From assembly GCF_004769635.1 (NCBI RefSeq), contig NZ_RQGH01000026.1, forward strand, positions 558,001 to 622,000: a DNA stretch of 64,000 nt, given 5' to 3'. Every line of letters starts with the position of its first letter. The stretch's first letter is position 1. The stretch comes from Leptospira jelokensis. GTDB lineage: Bacteria > Spirochaetota > Leptospiria > Leptospirales > Leptospiraceae. Positions 47,373 through 57,053 of this stretch are shown here, piece by piece. The notes below the pieces were generated by a model. That model was not told where the DNA came from. It worked only from the letters and a program-made list of their open reading frames with translations, and made no database searches. Made by a program: the position numbers and the translations under genes.

Positions 47373-49355
47373 TCATTTTTGAGTACGTTTGATTTTATAC
47401 CCAAACGGTTTTAATATTGAGAAGCCAGCCAATTTGTATTGATTGGAATGGTTCATCGTTATCTCATAATTGTAATGTTTTCCTTCTCGGGTATGCCTTT
47501 CAATGGTTGCACCTAAGAAACCAAAACTTACCCCCGCTCCCTTTAGGATTTTGCGGTAAAGCAAAACAAAACTTTCAGGAGTGAGCGATGTACCTACGTA
47601 ATAGACTTTTCCCTTACCAAAAGAATTTACTGTGATGGCTGGTTTTCCCGAATAGAATTTCTTTCGATCACGGTAACGGGCGATTACTTTCGCAGTCGTA
47701 GGTTCTAGGATTTCACAAAATTTGGAACCTTTCAGAGGCCAAAATCCCATTCGAATCCCCACCTTATCCGTAGCAGGTGCTTCAAATTGGAACACCTCCA
47801 CTCCAGCCATTTTGGAGAATACACCAGGAACAGGATCTTCCACCATCCAATGGTCTTTATCCTTAATCCCAGACCGGTACCCAAGCACCAAGGTTCCACC
47901 ATTTTCCACATAGGTTTTCAACTTCTCTACTGTCTCAGGTGCAAACATTGTATACAATGGAACAGTGAGTACTTTGTACTGAGACCAGTCTCCGTCTGCA
48001 TGGATCGGCAATGAGTGAGCGTTTACATTTAAGACATTTGTCCCAGCAAACCAGGTCGCAAGTTCGATATCATAACCCACTTCCGCAAATGGAACTGGTG
48101 CAAACCGTAGCCCATCACTTAGCGGTTGGTGTTTATAATTCCTTGCATTTTCGATATCGTGAAGGATTGCTACTGGAGCTGGGTAAGGTGCATCGGCTAT
48201 GTCCTCCGCAAATTCTCTTATGCCTTCGATTGTTTTTTTGAGTTCGTAGTATTTGGAAGTTTTCCTTTTGCCATGGTCCAAGATTCCATAACAAAGTTGT
48301 TCTTGGCCAAACCTAGCCGTTCGGTAACGAAAAAAATAAATTTGGTTGGCACCATTGACAATGGCTTGGGTCAGCCAAAGTCCAATTTGTCCAGGTGGGG
48401 GAAGGTAACCTAAGGTATCATGCCCTTGGACACCGGAAAATTGTTCCATCACAGTGTATGGTTTGTTTTTTAAACCACGAGAGTACTGTTGGGTGGCTGT
48501 GACGAGCGGGTGTGGGTAAGGTTCTTGTTGGTTCCCCCAAACCGGATAATTGTCCCAAGATACATAGTCCAATTTTTTGAACATTTCATACATATCCGTT
48601 ACGGGTAAAAATGGAGATGGATATAAATTTGTAGTGAGAGGTTTTCCTTTACTATACTTCCTTATGATCTCTGCTTGGAAGTGAATGTAAGACACCAATT
48701 CATCCGATTGGAAACGGTAATAATCTTGGATCATTGCCGGATTATAATTACTCGCCACATGTGCGCCTGGGAGAGGGATTTGATTCCAATCAGAATAGAT
48801 CACTCCCCAAAAAATATTCCCCCAACGTTTGTTAAGCGAATCTAATGTTTTGTATTTTTGTTTTAACCAAACTCTAAAATTCTTTTCGGCAAGGGGAGAA
48901 TAGTCAACATCAGAACCTTCATGCCCTGGTTCATTATCAATTTGCCAACCAACCACAGCGGGATGGTTTCCGAAGTGTTTTGCCATTGCTGTAACAATTC
49001 GTTCCGTAGCCTTTTTATAAGCAGGGGATGAAAAACAAGCCTGGCGTCTGGTTCCAATCCCGCGGATGATTCCGTTTTTTGAAACCTGGACAATTTCCGG
49101 AAATTTTTGGTACAACCAAGGAGGAAAGGTTGCGGTAGGAGTTCCAAGGATTGCTGTCATTCCATGATTTTGCACTTTTTCTAAAACTGCATCAAAAAGG
49201 GAGAAATCAAATTTCCCTTCTTTTGGCTCCATGAGTCCCCATGCAAATTCTGCAAGCCGAACAGATGAAAGGCCCATATCTTTCATGATTTTAAGGTCTT
49301 CATCCCAGTCCTTAGGGTTCCATTGTTCTGGGTAATAACAGGCTCCAAAGATCAT
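47373..49355 (-). CDS. Beta-galactosidase, glycoside hydrolase family 42
   Basis: A 660-residue retaining enzyme hydrolysing terminal beta-galactosides. The family opening FGACYYPEQWNPKDW is present; the acid/base glutamate is E142 in QIDNEPGHE and the nucleophile is E304 in TVMEQFSG. A trimerisation domain and C-terminal beta domain follow in the usual order. No signal peptide is present, so it acts on imported substrate. GalK at 1 kb could take up the galactose released. AAGGAAA precedes the ATG. Dominant specificity (galactose, arabinose or fucose) cannot be read. Confidence 0.93.
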   Translation of the reverse strand: MIFGACYYPEQWNPKDWDEDLKIMKDMGLSSVRLAEFAWGLMEPKEGKFDFSLFDAVLEKVQNHGMTAILGTPTATFPPWLYQKFPEIVQVSKNGIIRGIGTRRQACFSSPAYKKATERIVTAMAKHFGNHPAVVGWQIDNEPGHEGSDVDYSPLAEKNFRVWLKQKYKTLDSLNKRWGNIFWGVIYSDWNQIPLPGAHVASNYNPAMIQDYYRFQSDELVSYIHFQAEIIRKYSKGKPLTTNLYPSPFLPVTDMYEMFKKLDYVSWDNYPVWGNQQEPYPHPLVTATQQYSRGLKNKPYTVMEQFSGVQGHDTLGYLPPPGQIGLWLTQAIVNGANQIYFFRYRTARFGQEQLCYGILDHGKRKTSKYYELKKTIEGIREFAEDIADAPYPAPVAILHDIENARNYKHQPLSDGLRFAPVPFAEVGYDIELATWFAGTNVLNVNAHSLPIHADGDWSQYKVLTVPLYTMFAPETVEKLKTYVENGGTLVLGYRSGIKDKDHWMVEDPVPGVFSKMAGVEVFQFEAPATDKVGIRMGFWPLKGSKFCEILEPTTAKVIARYRDRKKFYSGKPAITVNSFGKGKVYYVGTSLTPESFVLLYRKILKGAGVSFGFLGATIERHTREGKHYNYEITMNHSNQYKLAGFSILKPFGYKIKRTQK

Positions 49356-49430
49356 ATTTTTCCTTTTTGCGATTGCAGAATCTATCTTGTGACACAGACT
49401 GAATCAGAAAACACCTCTTTCAATCAAATA

Positions 49431-50285
49431 ATGTCTGACCAAGTTATTTTAGGAATCTCAAACACTCATCACTACCGATTTACCATTGTGAATCTTACTG
49501 AAACTGCTAAGGAACCTATGTTCCTTCACTCTCTGAACAAAGAAATGTCTGTTTTTTTATCCAAAACGATGATGGGTGCACTTTTCCTTGCGGAAATGAC
49601 AAAGAACCAACAAAAAGTCAGCATCCAATGGAAGGATGAATCCAATAAACAAGCATTAGCTTATAGTGATCGCTATGGAAAAATGAAATCGGTTGCGTAT
49701 TCTGCAAACCATGAAGAGGGAGACATTCGAAATGAATTTATCCTGGGACAAGGGATTATGAAAGTAATCCGTTGGGATTATGAATCAGATACGTACCAAT
49801 CCTATACAAATTTAATAGAAGATACATTCGAAGCAAATTTTATCAAATACCTCACTGAATCAGAACAAATCAGGGCCATGGTCGGAATGGATGTGGTTCC
49901 ATTTGATTTTCCTGGGAATGATTTTTCAGCCAAAGGTATCTTTTTTGAAGCATTGCCAGAAGCTACAGAAGAAAGTTTTATATTTTTACGATCCAAAATC
50001 AATTCCCTCATCACAAAGGAATCCTTTTGGACTTTAAACATTGATCAAATTTTGGAAACACTTGAAAAAGAAATTGGTTCTCCCTTGGAAGTTTTAAGTA
50101 AGGAATCGCCTGAGTTTCTATGTGATTGCTCCCGTCACAAAGTAGCAGACATCATCGCCTCTCTTGGGGAACAAGAGGCAAACTCGATCATTGATGAGAT
50201 GGGAAAAATCGAAATCACTTGCGAATTTTGTCGCACCGCATACCAATTTGATTCCTTCGATGTGGAGAAATTTTTCAAACAATGA
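49431..50285 (+). CDS. hslO: Redox-regulated chaperone Hsp33
   Basis: About 284 residues from the ATG at 49431; the upstream open extension runs into the beta-galactosidase promoter. Hsp33 is a holdase activated by oxidation. The C-terminal zinc centre is complete: CDC in EFLCDCSRHK and CEFC in ITCEFCRTAY, about 30 residues apart (CxC-x~30-CxxC). The substrate-binding middle domain fits (ALAYSDRYGKMK). The ATG of tsaE overlaps its stop by four bases. Confidence 0.92.
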   Translation: MSDQVILGISNTHHYRFTIVNLTETAKEPMFLHSLNKEMSVFLSKTMMGALFLAEMTKNQQKVSIQWKDESNKQALAYSDRYGKMKSVAYSANHEEGDIRNEFILGQGIMKVIRWDYESDTYQSYTNLIEDTFEANFIKYLTESEQIRAMVGMDVVPFDFPGNDFSAKGIFFEALPEATEESFIFLRSKINSLITKESFWTLNIDQILETLEKEIGSPLEVLSKESPEFLCDCSRHKVADIIASLGEQEANSIIDEMGKIEITCEFCRTAYQFDSFDVEKFFKQ

Positions 50286-50740
50286 AAGCCAATTTTCTCT
50301 CGCTGAGAGAAACAGAATTACAACCAGTTTTCTCAAGTTTGGATTCAATCGTCTCATCTTATCTTTTTTCAAACAAAAAACCCATACTGCTTTTCACCGG
50401 GGAAATGGGTGCCGGTAAAACAACCTTTATCCGAGAATGGTTTTCCCGTTTTGGAACAAAAAGTTCCATCAATTCCCCCACTTTTTCTTTATACAATATT
50501 TATGATTCGCATAAGTTTCGTTTGGTGCATTTTGACCTTTACCGAATCCAATCCCTAGGCGAACTGGAAAACCTGGGATTTGAAGAAATCTGGGGAAAAG
50601 AAGATGTCTCAGCCATTGAATGGTGGCAAAAAGCGGACTCCATCCTTCCAAAAGAAAATCGGATTTATATCACCATTACTTCAGAGGACATTGAAAATCG
50701 CTCCTATACGATCGAATGGTTGGAAGGGGAAGTTATATGA
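50282..50740 (+). CDS. tsaE: tRNA threonylcarbamoyladenosine ATPase TsaE
   Basis: A 152-residue P-loop ATPase of the t6A37 tRNA-modification complex (formerly YjeE). Walker A is TGEMGAGKTTFI; NSPTFSLYNIY and LVHFDLYRI are typical of the family. It overlaps hslO upstream and tsaB downstream (ATGA in both cases), so three proteins are made from coupled genes. Confidence 0.94.
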   Translation: MKANFLSLRETELQPVFSSLDSIVSSYLFSNKKPILLFTGEMGAGKTTFIREWFSRFGTKSSINSPTFSLYNIYDSHKFRLVHFDLYRIQSLGELENLGFEEIWGKEDVSAIEWWQKADSILPKENRIYITITSEDIENRSYTIEWLEGEVI

Positions 50741-51432
50741 AACTTCTTTATTTTGATACAACCCAAGATTGGATACATGTCCTGATAGCTTCTGTTGAGG
50801 AGGAGAATGGATTCCATTTGCCTGCAAAACTCATTGAAACATCGCCGAAAGAGGCCTCTTATCGTTTGGTTTCAATGATCCAAACTGCACTTGAGAGTTC
50901 CAATACAAAGAAACCAGATTGTATTGTTGTCCCAAATGGTCCTGGTTCTTTTACAGGCATTCGCATAACGGTGACTACAGCAAGAGATTTGGGACAATTA
51001 TGGAAAATCCCTGTGGTTGGATTTGAAAGTACCATGTTATACTTAGCCGGGATGGAAACGAACAATTTGGGTGTCAATTTTCCAGAAGGACAAATTCAAA
51101 CAGCCGCATTGATCTGTTTGGATGGAAAACAGGGAAAATACTATACGAAGTTTTTGAATGGATCCAATATCTCGGAAACGAAAGACCAAACACCTAGCGA
51201 AATCATACAATCACTTGATGCAATTGGTTTCACACCTAACAATTGGTACTATACGGGAAATTTGCCTGATTTTTATCCAAAAGATGCGATAAAAATTGAA
51301 GCGACAAACTTAAATTTATCGTCTATACTGCAGTATAGTTTGGAAAAAATCAAACAATACGATCTAAAAAATTACGACTATTTATCTCTCCTACCCAATT
51401 ACATCCGTGGGACCTATGTAGATCAAAAATGA
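50737..51432 (+). CDS. tsaB: tRNA threonylcarbamoyladenosine protein TsaB
   Basis: About 231 residues from the ATG at 50737, which overlaps the tsaE stop; an upstream extension is disregarded. TsaB is the non-catalytic partner of TsaD in t6A synthesis. The ASKHA-fold N-terminus (LLYFDTTQDWIHVLI) and the hallmark VPNGPGSFTGIRI are present. The C-terminus is shorter and more diverged than in E. coli. The rnr gene starts four bases after its stop. Confidence 0.9.
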   Translation: MKLLYFDTTQDWIHVLIASVEEENGFHLPAKLIETSPKEASYRLVSMIQTALESSNTKKPDCIVVPNGPGSFTGIRITVTTARDLGQLWKIPVVGFESTMLYLAGMETNNLGVNFPEGQIQTAALICLDGKQGKYYTKFLNGSNISETKDQTPSEIIQSLDAIGFTPNNWYYTGNLPDFYPKDAIKIEATNLNLSSILQYSLEKIKQYDLKNYDYLSLLPNYIRGTYVDQK

Positions 51433-51436
51433 ATTT

Positions 51437-53629
51437 ATGGATACCTATAAAATACAAAGAAAAATCATCGAATATCTAGACCAAAAAGCTGGTAAAGATA
51501 TCACAAGACAAGAGATCAAAAAAAAATTCACTGAATCGAGTGAGTTCAAACGACCCGACCCAAAATCTAAAAAAGTAAAATCCTTTAAACGTAAAGAAAA
51601 AGTACCAAGAAAAGAAATCGAATTTCTAATAGACCAACTTTGCAATTTACTCGAAATCGAAGGGTTATTAATCCCGAACAAAAAATACCTTACAGTTGCT
51701 AGTCCCTTTCGATTGACTGGTAGAATTTCGATATCAAGAAGGGGCGATGGCTTTATTTCATTACCTTCAAAAAATGAAATTTTTGTTCCAGGCCCGCTCA
51801 CAAATACGGCGATCAGTGGAGACAAAGTAGAAGTGATTCCATTAGGGATCGGCAAAAAAGATCGTTTGGAGGCAGAAGTCACAAAGGTCCTCAAACGAGG
51901 CCGTATCCTCTACCGCATGAAAGTCAAAGAAAAAACAAATAAATTTGTATTTGGAAATTTCTTAGATATGTTAGGCGACGGAAAAGAAGGAGTCCTTCAT
52001 GTAAAGTCTATTCTAAAGGATAGTTTTGATGCAATTAACGTCGACGATGTTCTTATCGTGAAATTAAAAGAAGGGGCTGAACCTCAAGACAATTTGTATG
52101 ATGTAAGTTTCATTCGATTTGAATCTGACACGAAAGAAGACTCAGACTTACAACGGATTTTAATGAAATACAATTATGATCCAGTCCATCCTGATTTTAT
52201 CCCTTTAGATTTTCCTGAAGAAGTTTCCGAAAAAACAGTTTCTGATTGGAATAGTAGAACTGATTTACGTGACTTGTATGCTGTTACGATTGATGGGATT
52301 ACTGCAAAGGATTTTGATGATGCCATCAGTTTTCTGGACGAAGGGAATCGGCTTCGGGTTTGGATCCATATTGCAGATGTATCTTACTACGTAGAAAAAG
52401 GTTCAGCTTTAGACAAAGAAGCCTATGAAAGAGCAACTTCTGTATACTTAGCAAATCGTGTGGTTCCTATGTTACCACCAATACTTTCAGAAGACCTATG
52501 CAGTCTTGTTGCAAATACCAATCGATTGGCATTTACGGTAGAGATGGAAGCAAGTAAGACTGGCGAAATTTATAAGGCTAAATTTTATAAATCCATCATC
52601 AAAGTGAAGAAACGTTATACCTATGAAATGGCAGAAGAAGAAATAAAGGCGCAGGACCCAAACAATTGGATGTACCAAGTCTCTCTATTCACGGATGCAC
52701 TTCGGAAACATAGGATGAAAACGGGTCGTATCGACTTAAACTTACGTGAAACAACGATCACTTGGAACGAAAGAAAAGAACCAATTGGAATTGAAAATCG
52801 TGAACGCCTTACCAGTCATATTCTCATAGAAGAGTTGATGTTATCTGCTAATTTGAAAGTTGATGAATTCCTGCGTAAAAAAAAGATTCCAACCCTTCAC
52901 CGCATCCACGAACCAATGGATGAAGAAAAATTAGAAACTCTAAACCACTTCCTCCAACTCAATGGTTACAATGTACAAATCCACGACACAAGTTATCCTG
53001 AGATTATGAAGGCCGTAAAAGAAATCCAAGACAATTCCGTTGGAAAAATATTCAATTATTTACTCCTGAGAAGTTTTATGCAGGCATATTATGGTGCCGA
53101 TCCACTCGGCCACTGGGGTCTAGGTTTTAAAGACTATTGTCATTTCACATCTCCTATCAGACGTTATCCGGATTTAATTGTCCACAGAGTTTTACATGCA
53201 ACACTATTGGAAGCGGAGAAAGAATACTCTGAGAATGAAATTGCGGTAATGGGACTCCACTGCTCCGAAGAAGAACGAAGGGCAGCCGATGCAGAACGGG
53301 ACATCGTTAAAATCAAATCCTTTCGTTATTTAGAATCAACAGGAATCAAAGAATTCAAAGGGTTTATCGTGGGGATTCGACCTTCCCAAATTTTTGTGGA
53401 ACTTGATATCTCAAATTTAGAAGGTGTTCTCGACAAATCCGAATTCACGGATGAATTTGAAGTGATGATTAAAAATGATTTTTCTTTTTATTCCAAAAAA
53501 TATTCAAAAATCTTTTTTATTGGCGATCCAGTGACAGTGAGTTTGGATCGAATCGATTTTGAAGAAATCAAAGTGTTTTTGAAATTGAAAGATTTTAAAA
53601 AAGAAGAAACCTCTCTTAAGAAAAAGTAA
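51437..53629 (+). CDS. rnr: Ribonuclease R
   Basis: A 730-residue 3'-5' exoribonuclease of the RNB family that degrades structured RNA. It has an N-terminal winged-helix-like part, cold-shock domains (SISRRGDGFISLPS), the RNB catalytic core with the aspartates in AVTIDGITAKDFDDAISF, GYYGADPLGHWGLGFKDYCHFTSPIRRYPDL and a C-terminal S1 domain (FKGFIVGIRPSQIFVELD). Lys-rich ends are usual. It is the last gene of hslO-tsaE-tsaB-rnr. Confidence 0.95.
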   Translation: MDTYKIQRKIIEYLDQKAGKDITRQEIKKKFTESSEFKRPDPKSKKVKSFKRKEKVPRKEIEFLIDQLCNLLEIEGLLIPNKKYLTVASPFRLTGRISISRRGDGFISLPSKNEIFVPGPLTNTAISGDKVEVIPLGIGKKDRLEAEVTKVLKRGRILYRMKVKEKTNKFVFGNFLDMLGDGKEGVLHVKSILKDSFDAINVDDVLIVKLKEGAEPQDNLYDVSFIRFESDTKEDSDLQRILMKYNYDPVHPDFIPLDFPEEVSEKTVSDWNSRTDLRDLYAVTIDGITAKDFDDAISFLDEGNRLRVWIHIADVSYYVEKGSALDKEAYERATSVYLANRVVPMLPPILSEDLCSLVANTNRLAFTVEMEASKTGEIYKAKFYKSIIKVKKRYTYEMAEEEIKAQDPNNWMYQVSLFTDALRKHRMKTGRIDLNLRETTITWNERKEPIGIENRERLTSHILIEELMLSANLKVDEFLRKKKIPTLHRIHEPMDEEKLETLNHFLQLNGYNVQIHDTSYPEIMKAVKEIQDNSVGKIFNYLLLRSFMQAYYGADPLGHWGLGFKDYCHFTSPIRRYPDLIVHRVLHATLLEAEKEYSENEIAVMGLHCSEEERRAADAERDIVKIKSFRYLESTGIKEFKGFIVGIRPSQIFVELDISNLEGVLDKSEFTDEFEVMIKNDFSFYSKKYSKIFFIGDPVTVSLDRIDFEEIKVFLKLKDFKKEETSLKKK

Positions 53630-53649
53630 TCCATTAAACCGAAAGTATT

Positions 53650-55356
53650 TTAGAATGATGCATTCGGTATTTCATCTCGTTTCCAAATTTTCCTAAAAAA
53701 CTTTCTATGGTTCACTTCAATCGATAATATTTTCTGAATCACTTCTTCTTCACTGATGTGATGCTCTTTCATCAAATCTTTGTTTAGAGACAACTGGGAA
53801 TGGGTCACCCACTTTACAAGGGAAGATTTGTTTCTTTCTGACTCGGGAAGTAATTCATTCACAGATTTAAAAAATGTTTCATGAGTTAAGAATAAACCAT
53901 TGGAAATCTCTGGCATCGGTGCAGCTCCATGATCAGCCGTTACGAGCAAAATAAAATTATCTTCATAGTGAGTTTTTAAGAAATCATATATTCTTTTGAT
54001 TTCGTCATCAGTTGCCTGCAAAACTTGTTTTGCTTCTTTTGTTTCCCATCCATAAAGATGCCCCACCGCATCAGTAGCTTTTAATGTAAGATACGCTAAA
54101 TCCGTTTTCCCATCTTTATGTTTATTTTTTTTGAGTATTGTTTCTTCAATCGTATCTCTGAATAAAGCACCATCCATTCTGACTTGGAATTCTGACCCTT
54201 GGAAATGGTGTATTTTGGAAAGAAATTCGATTGGGTTATTCACCTCAAAGTGGGTTTTGATATTTGCCTGATTCGCTAGGTAAAATGGATATAAATTATA
54301 TTTCCCGGTTGCCAAAGGTTTATCAAAGGCACTGGAATACGTTGACCAATTTAAATTTTTAACATCTTGCCAGTAAACGAAATCGGCATCTGGTTGGATT
54401 GGATTTGTTTTATTTTGTTTAAGTTGGAATTCTTTTCCGTGGCCTGCCATACCTACAGCTGCCCGATTCGCATAACATTGGCTAATGATTACAGGTTCAT
54501 TATTTAGAAACAAATCCCACTCATCAGCAAAACTTGCAGAATTTAGTTCACTTAAGTCAAGTGAATTGTTGGTTCCTTGGTAAACAGGGCGGTGTTTCAC
54601 TTTTCCTTCTGAGTAGGTATAAATTTCATTGGAAAATACCCTTGCATCTTTCGGAAACGCTCCTGTCCCAATCGCCATATGGCCAACAGCAGTATGTGAT
54701 TCAAGGTGGGCCACTTTTGCCTTTTTAAAATAGACGGAGTTGGAAGAGAGGGACTCTAGAAACGGATAAGCACCTTTATGTGCTTTATAAAGTTGCCTAC
54801 CACCTTGGTCGACGACAATGGTAACTATGATTTCTGGTTTTTCGTTTTGTTCTCTAAAAATTTTTTGATACGCATCTAAACTGAGTTTGTTTGAAAAATC
54901 AAATTGTAATATTTTTGAATAAATCGAAGGAATGTGTTGTTGGAAAATTTCATCAGAGTAAATTCCGTATTGAAACCATTTAGGACCATAAATCCAAATT
55001 GGTATTTCTGTATCATACGAGTATTGCGTATAGTGCGAAGTATAATTGACTTCCTTTGTAAAATTTTCCTCTTCTAATTCCAATTTCCATTGTTCACTCA
55101 GTGTATCCCAAGAAAGTTCGTGTTCTTCTAGTATATTTTTGATCTCTTCTTTTGAATAATGTGAAAGAGTGATTGCATCCCGCGCCTCTCGATCAAAAAT
55201 ATAAAATGGATAGGGAGCAAGGATCAAATCGGTGTCAGGTTGCATGGAAAGAAATGCAGCGCGTTTATAATCTTTTTCCCATTTACAATTTAATAGAATG
55301 AAAACAATACCAACGGCAAATACGATAAAAAGTTTATCTTTCATTCTATTGTTCAC
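53650..55356 (-). CDS. Alkaline-phosphatase-superfamily lipoprotein
   Basis: About 568 residues. It is probably a lipoprotein (LFIVFAVGIVFILLNC). The catalytic domain belongs to the type I phosphodiesterase / PafA-like phosphatase group: metal ligands and nucleophile in IVTIVVDQGGRQL, LESHTAVGHM, KATDAVGHLYG and VTADHGAAPMPE. A phosphomonoesterase or phosphodiesterase role in the periplasm is likely. A GTG at 55356 has AAAGGGA seven bases upstream and is preferred over the ATG at 55344. Its 5' end overlaps the divergent CapA-like gene. Confidence 0.82.
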   Translation of the reverse strand: MNNRMKDKLFIVFAVGIVFILLNCKWEKDYKRAAFLSMQPDTDLILAPYPFYIFDREARDAITLSHYSKEEIKNILEEHELSWDTLSEQWKLELEEENFTKEVNYTSHYTQYSYDTEIPIWIYGPKWFQYGIYSDEIFQQHIPSIYSKILQFDFSNKLSLDAYQKIFREQNEKPEIIVTIVVDQGGRQLYKAHKGAYPFLESLSSNSVYFKKAKVAHLESHTAVGHMAIGTGAFPKDARVFSNEIYTYSEGKVKHRPVYQGTNNSLDLSELNSASFADEWDLFLNNEPVIISQCYANRAAVGMAGHGKEFQLKQNKTNPIQPDADFVYWQDVKNLNWSTYSSAFDKPLATGKYNLYPFYLANQANIKTHFEVNNPIEFLSKIHHFQGSEFQVRMDGALFRDTIEETILKKNKHKDGKTDLAYLTLKATDAVGHLYGWETKEAKQVLQATDDEIKRIYDFLKTHYEDNFILLVTADHGAAPMPEISNGLFLTHETFFKSVNELLPESERNKSSLVKWVTHSQLSLNKDLMKEHHISEEEVIQKILSIEVNHRKFFRKIWKRDEIPNASF

Positions 55357-56419
55357 AATCACATCCCTTTCGTGTTACACTCTCCCTGATTTCACTCCCA
55401 CTAGGCAAGTGAGAATTCAATTTGTCGGAGATCTAATGTGCCATTCTTCTCAAATTTCCTCCTATTTTGATTCCAAAACCAAAACATATAATTCCTTTAA
55501 AAGTTTCGAATACGTTTCAGAAATTTTACAAAATGCAAATTTGACTTTAGGAAATTTAGAAACAACCATATCAGATAACCCAAGTGAGTTTTCTGGTTAT
55601 CCTAGATTTGCAAGTCCCGTTGGTTATGTGCATGGTTTAAAAAAGGCCGGATTCAATATTCTATCAACTGCCAATAATCATTCCGCTGACACTGGACCAA
55701 AAGGCATCGATACCACAATTCGTGCAGTTTCCGAGAATGGCATGATTCCGATTGGTTCCTATGCATCTTATGAAGATTACCAAAATCGAAAAGATTTTAT
55801 CCAAGATATAAATGGAATCAAAATAGCAATTTATAATTATACTTATTCCACGAATGGAATACCGGTTCGAGAGGGACGCATCGTACGTTTGTTAAATGAG
55901 GATCAAATCAAAAATGATATCGATTTTGCAAAGGCAAATGGAGCACATTTTATCATTCTTTGGTACCACTATGGTACGGAATATTCTGAAAAACCAGACC
56001 AATCGCAAACCAAATGGGTAAATCTTGGAATTAATTCAGGAGCCGATATCATCATTGGTGGCCATCCACATGTAGTCCAAAAACTAGATTTTTATAAAGA
56101 TCAAAATTCTAACGAACAACGATTAGTTGCCTATTCTTTAGGAAATTTTTTATCAGCACAGAATAGAAAGTTTACGGATGGAGGTGTGATCCTTTCCTTT
56201 ACACTCACATTGGAGCTGGGTAAAGAGTTGGTTAAAAAGATTGAAAAGGTCCAAACAAAATCTGTTTGGGTGGATCCAAGAAACTATATGATCATACCCA
56301 TCCAAAACTACAAACAACGGGAATTCCCCATCCAATTGCCAAAACATTTGGAAAAGCGGATGTTCGAATACGAATCGTATTTGATAAAAATTCCAGGAAT
56401 TGGTGGAAGTTTATTCTAA
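55298..56419 (+). CDS. CapA-family metallophosphatase-like lipoprotein
   Basis: A 373-residue protein with lipobox (SFILLFTITSLSC). The PGA_cap domain shows IQFVGDLMCHSS, LTLGNLETTIS, FNILSTANNHSADTGPKGIDTTI, FIILWYHYGTEY and IIIGGHPHVVQ, the metal-binding arrangement of CapA/PgsA. In Bacillus CapA takes part in polyglutamate capsule anchoring; in other phyla relatives are of unknown role. No capB or capC is near. It starts inside the 5' end of the divergent phosphatase gene. Confidence 0.85.
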   Translation: MKTIPTANTIKSLSFILLFTITSLSCYTLPDFTPTRQVRIQFVGDLMCHSSQISSYFDSKTKTYNSFKSFEYVSEILQNANLTLGNLETTISDNPSEFSGYPRFASPVGYVHGLKKAGFNILSTANNHSADTGPKGIDTTIRAVSENGMIPIGSYASYEDYQNRKDFIQDINGIKIAIYNYTYSTNGIPVREGRIVRLLNEDQIKNDIDFAKANGAHFIILWYHYGTEYSEKPDQSQTKWVNLGINSGADIIIGGHPHVVQKLDFYKDQNSNEQRLVAYSLGNFLSAQNRKFTDGGVILSFTLTLELGKELVKKIEKVQTKSVWVDPRNYMIIPIQNYKQREFPIQLPKHLEKRMFEYESYLIKIPGIGGSLF

Positions 56420-57043
56420 TTGTTGGATCTCGTTTTGGATGAGTTCGTAACCTTTGCCTTCGCGGATGAGTTCGATGGAATCATCGTGAATTTGAATCAT
56501 CGTTGATAACTCGGTTTTTACAATACCACCGTCTACTATCCCATCTACAAGATGTCCATAAATCGTTTCTAGGTCATCTATATCGATGATGAATTCGTCA
56601 TTACTGAATGCAGAAGTTGAAGTCAGGGGAGAATCATGAATGTTTAATAGTTCTTTTAGATAGATATGGTCAGGGATACGAATGCCAATTTGTTTGTCTT
56701 TGTGGTGTGCGATCGAAGGTTTTGGTAGATTTTTATTTGCCTTAAGTACAAAGGTAAACGGTCCAGGTGTCACTCGTTTCATAAACCGATAGGCGGAATT
56801 AGGAAGGTATTCGATAAAATGGGACGCCATCGAAATGTCTTTGCAAAGAAGCGAAAGCGGTTTGTCTTTGGGTAATTTTTTGATTGAGTATATTTTTTCG
56901 ACTGCCGTTTTGGAGTTAGCATCTGCAATGATCGCATAAACTGTGTCAGTTGGGAAAATATAGATGGCTCCATCCTTCAATCGTTCCGAAATTTGTTTTA
57001 ATTTCCGGATTTCTGGATTTTCTGGATGGAGGTAGATGATCAT
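56411..57043 (-). CDS. Sua5/YciO/YrdC-family protein
   Basis: A 210-residue YrdC-fold protein. Substrate pocket residues lie in GAIYIFPTDTVYAII, KKLPKDKPLSLLCKDIS, VTPGPFTFVLKANKNLP and IGIRIPDHIYLK. YrdC/TsaC makes threonylcarbamoyl-AMP for tRNA t6A, but KDISMASHF, TPGPFTFVLKA and SPLTSTSAF look closer to the YciO branch, whose role differs. tsaE and tsaB lie 6 kb away on the other strand. It follows an SDR gene by ten bases. Confidence 0.85.
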   Translation of the reverse strand: MIIYLHPENPEIRKLKQISERLKDGAIYIFPTDTVYAIIADANSKTAVEKIYSIKKLPKDKPLSLLCKDISMASHFIEYLPNSAYRFMKRVTPGPFTFVLKANKNLPKPSIAHHKDKQIGIRIPDHIYLKELLNIHDSPLTSTSAFSNDEFIIDIDDLETIYGHLVDGIVDGGIVKTELSTMIQIHDDSIELIREGKGYELIQNEIQQLE

Positions 57044-57053
57044 AATTTTTCTT

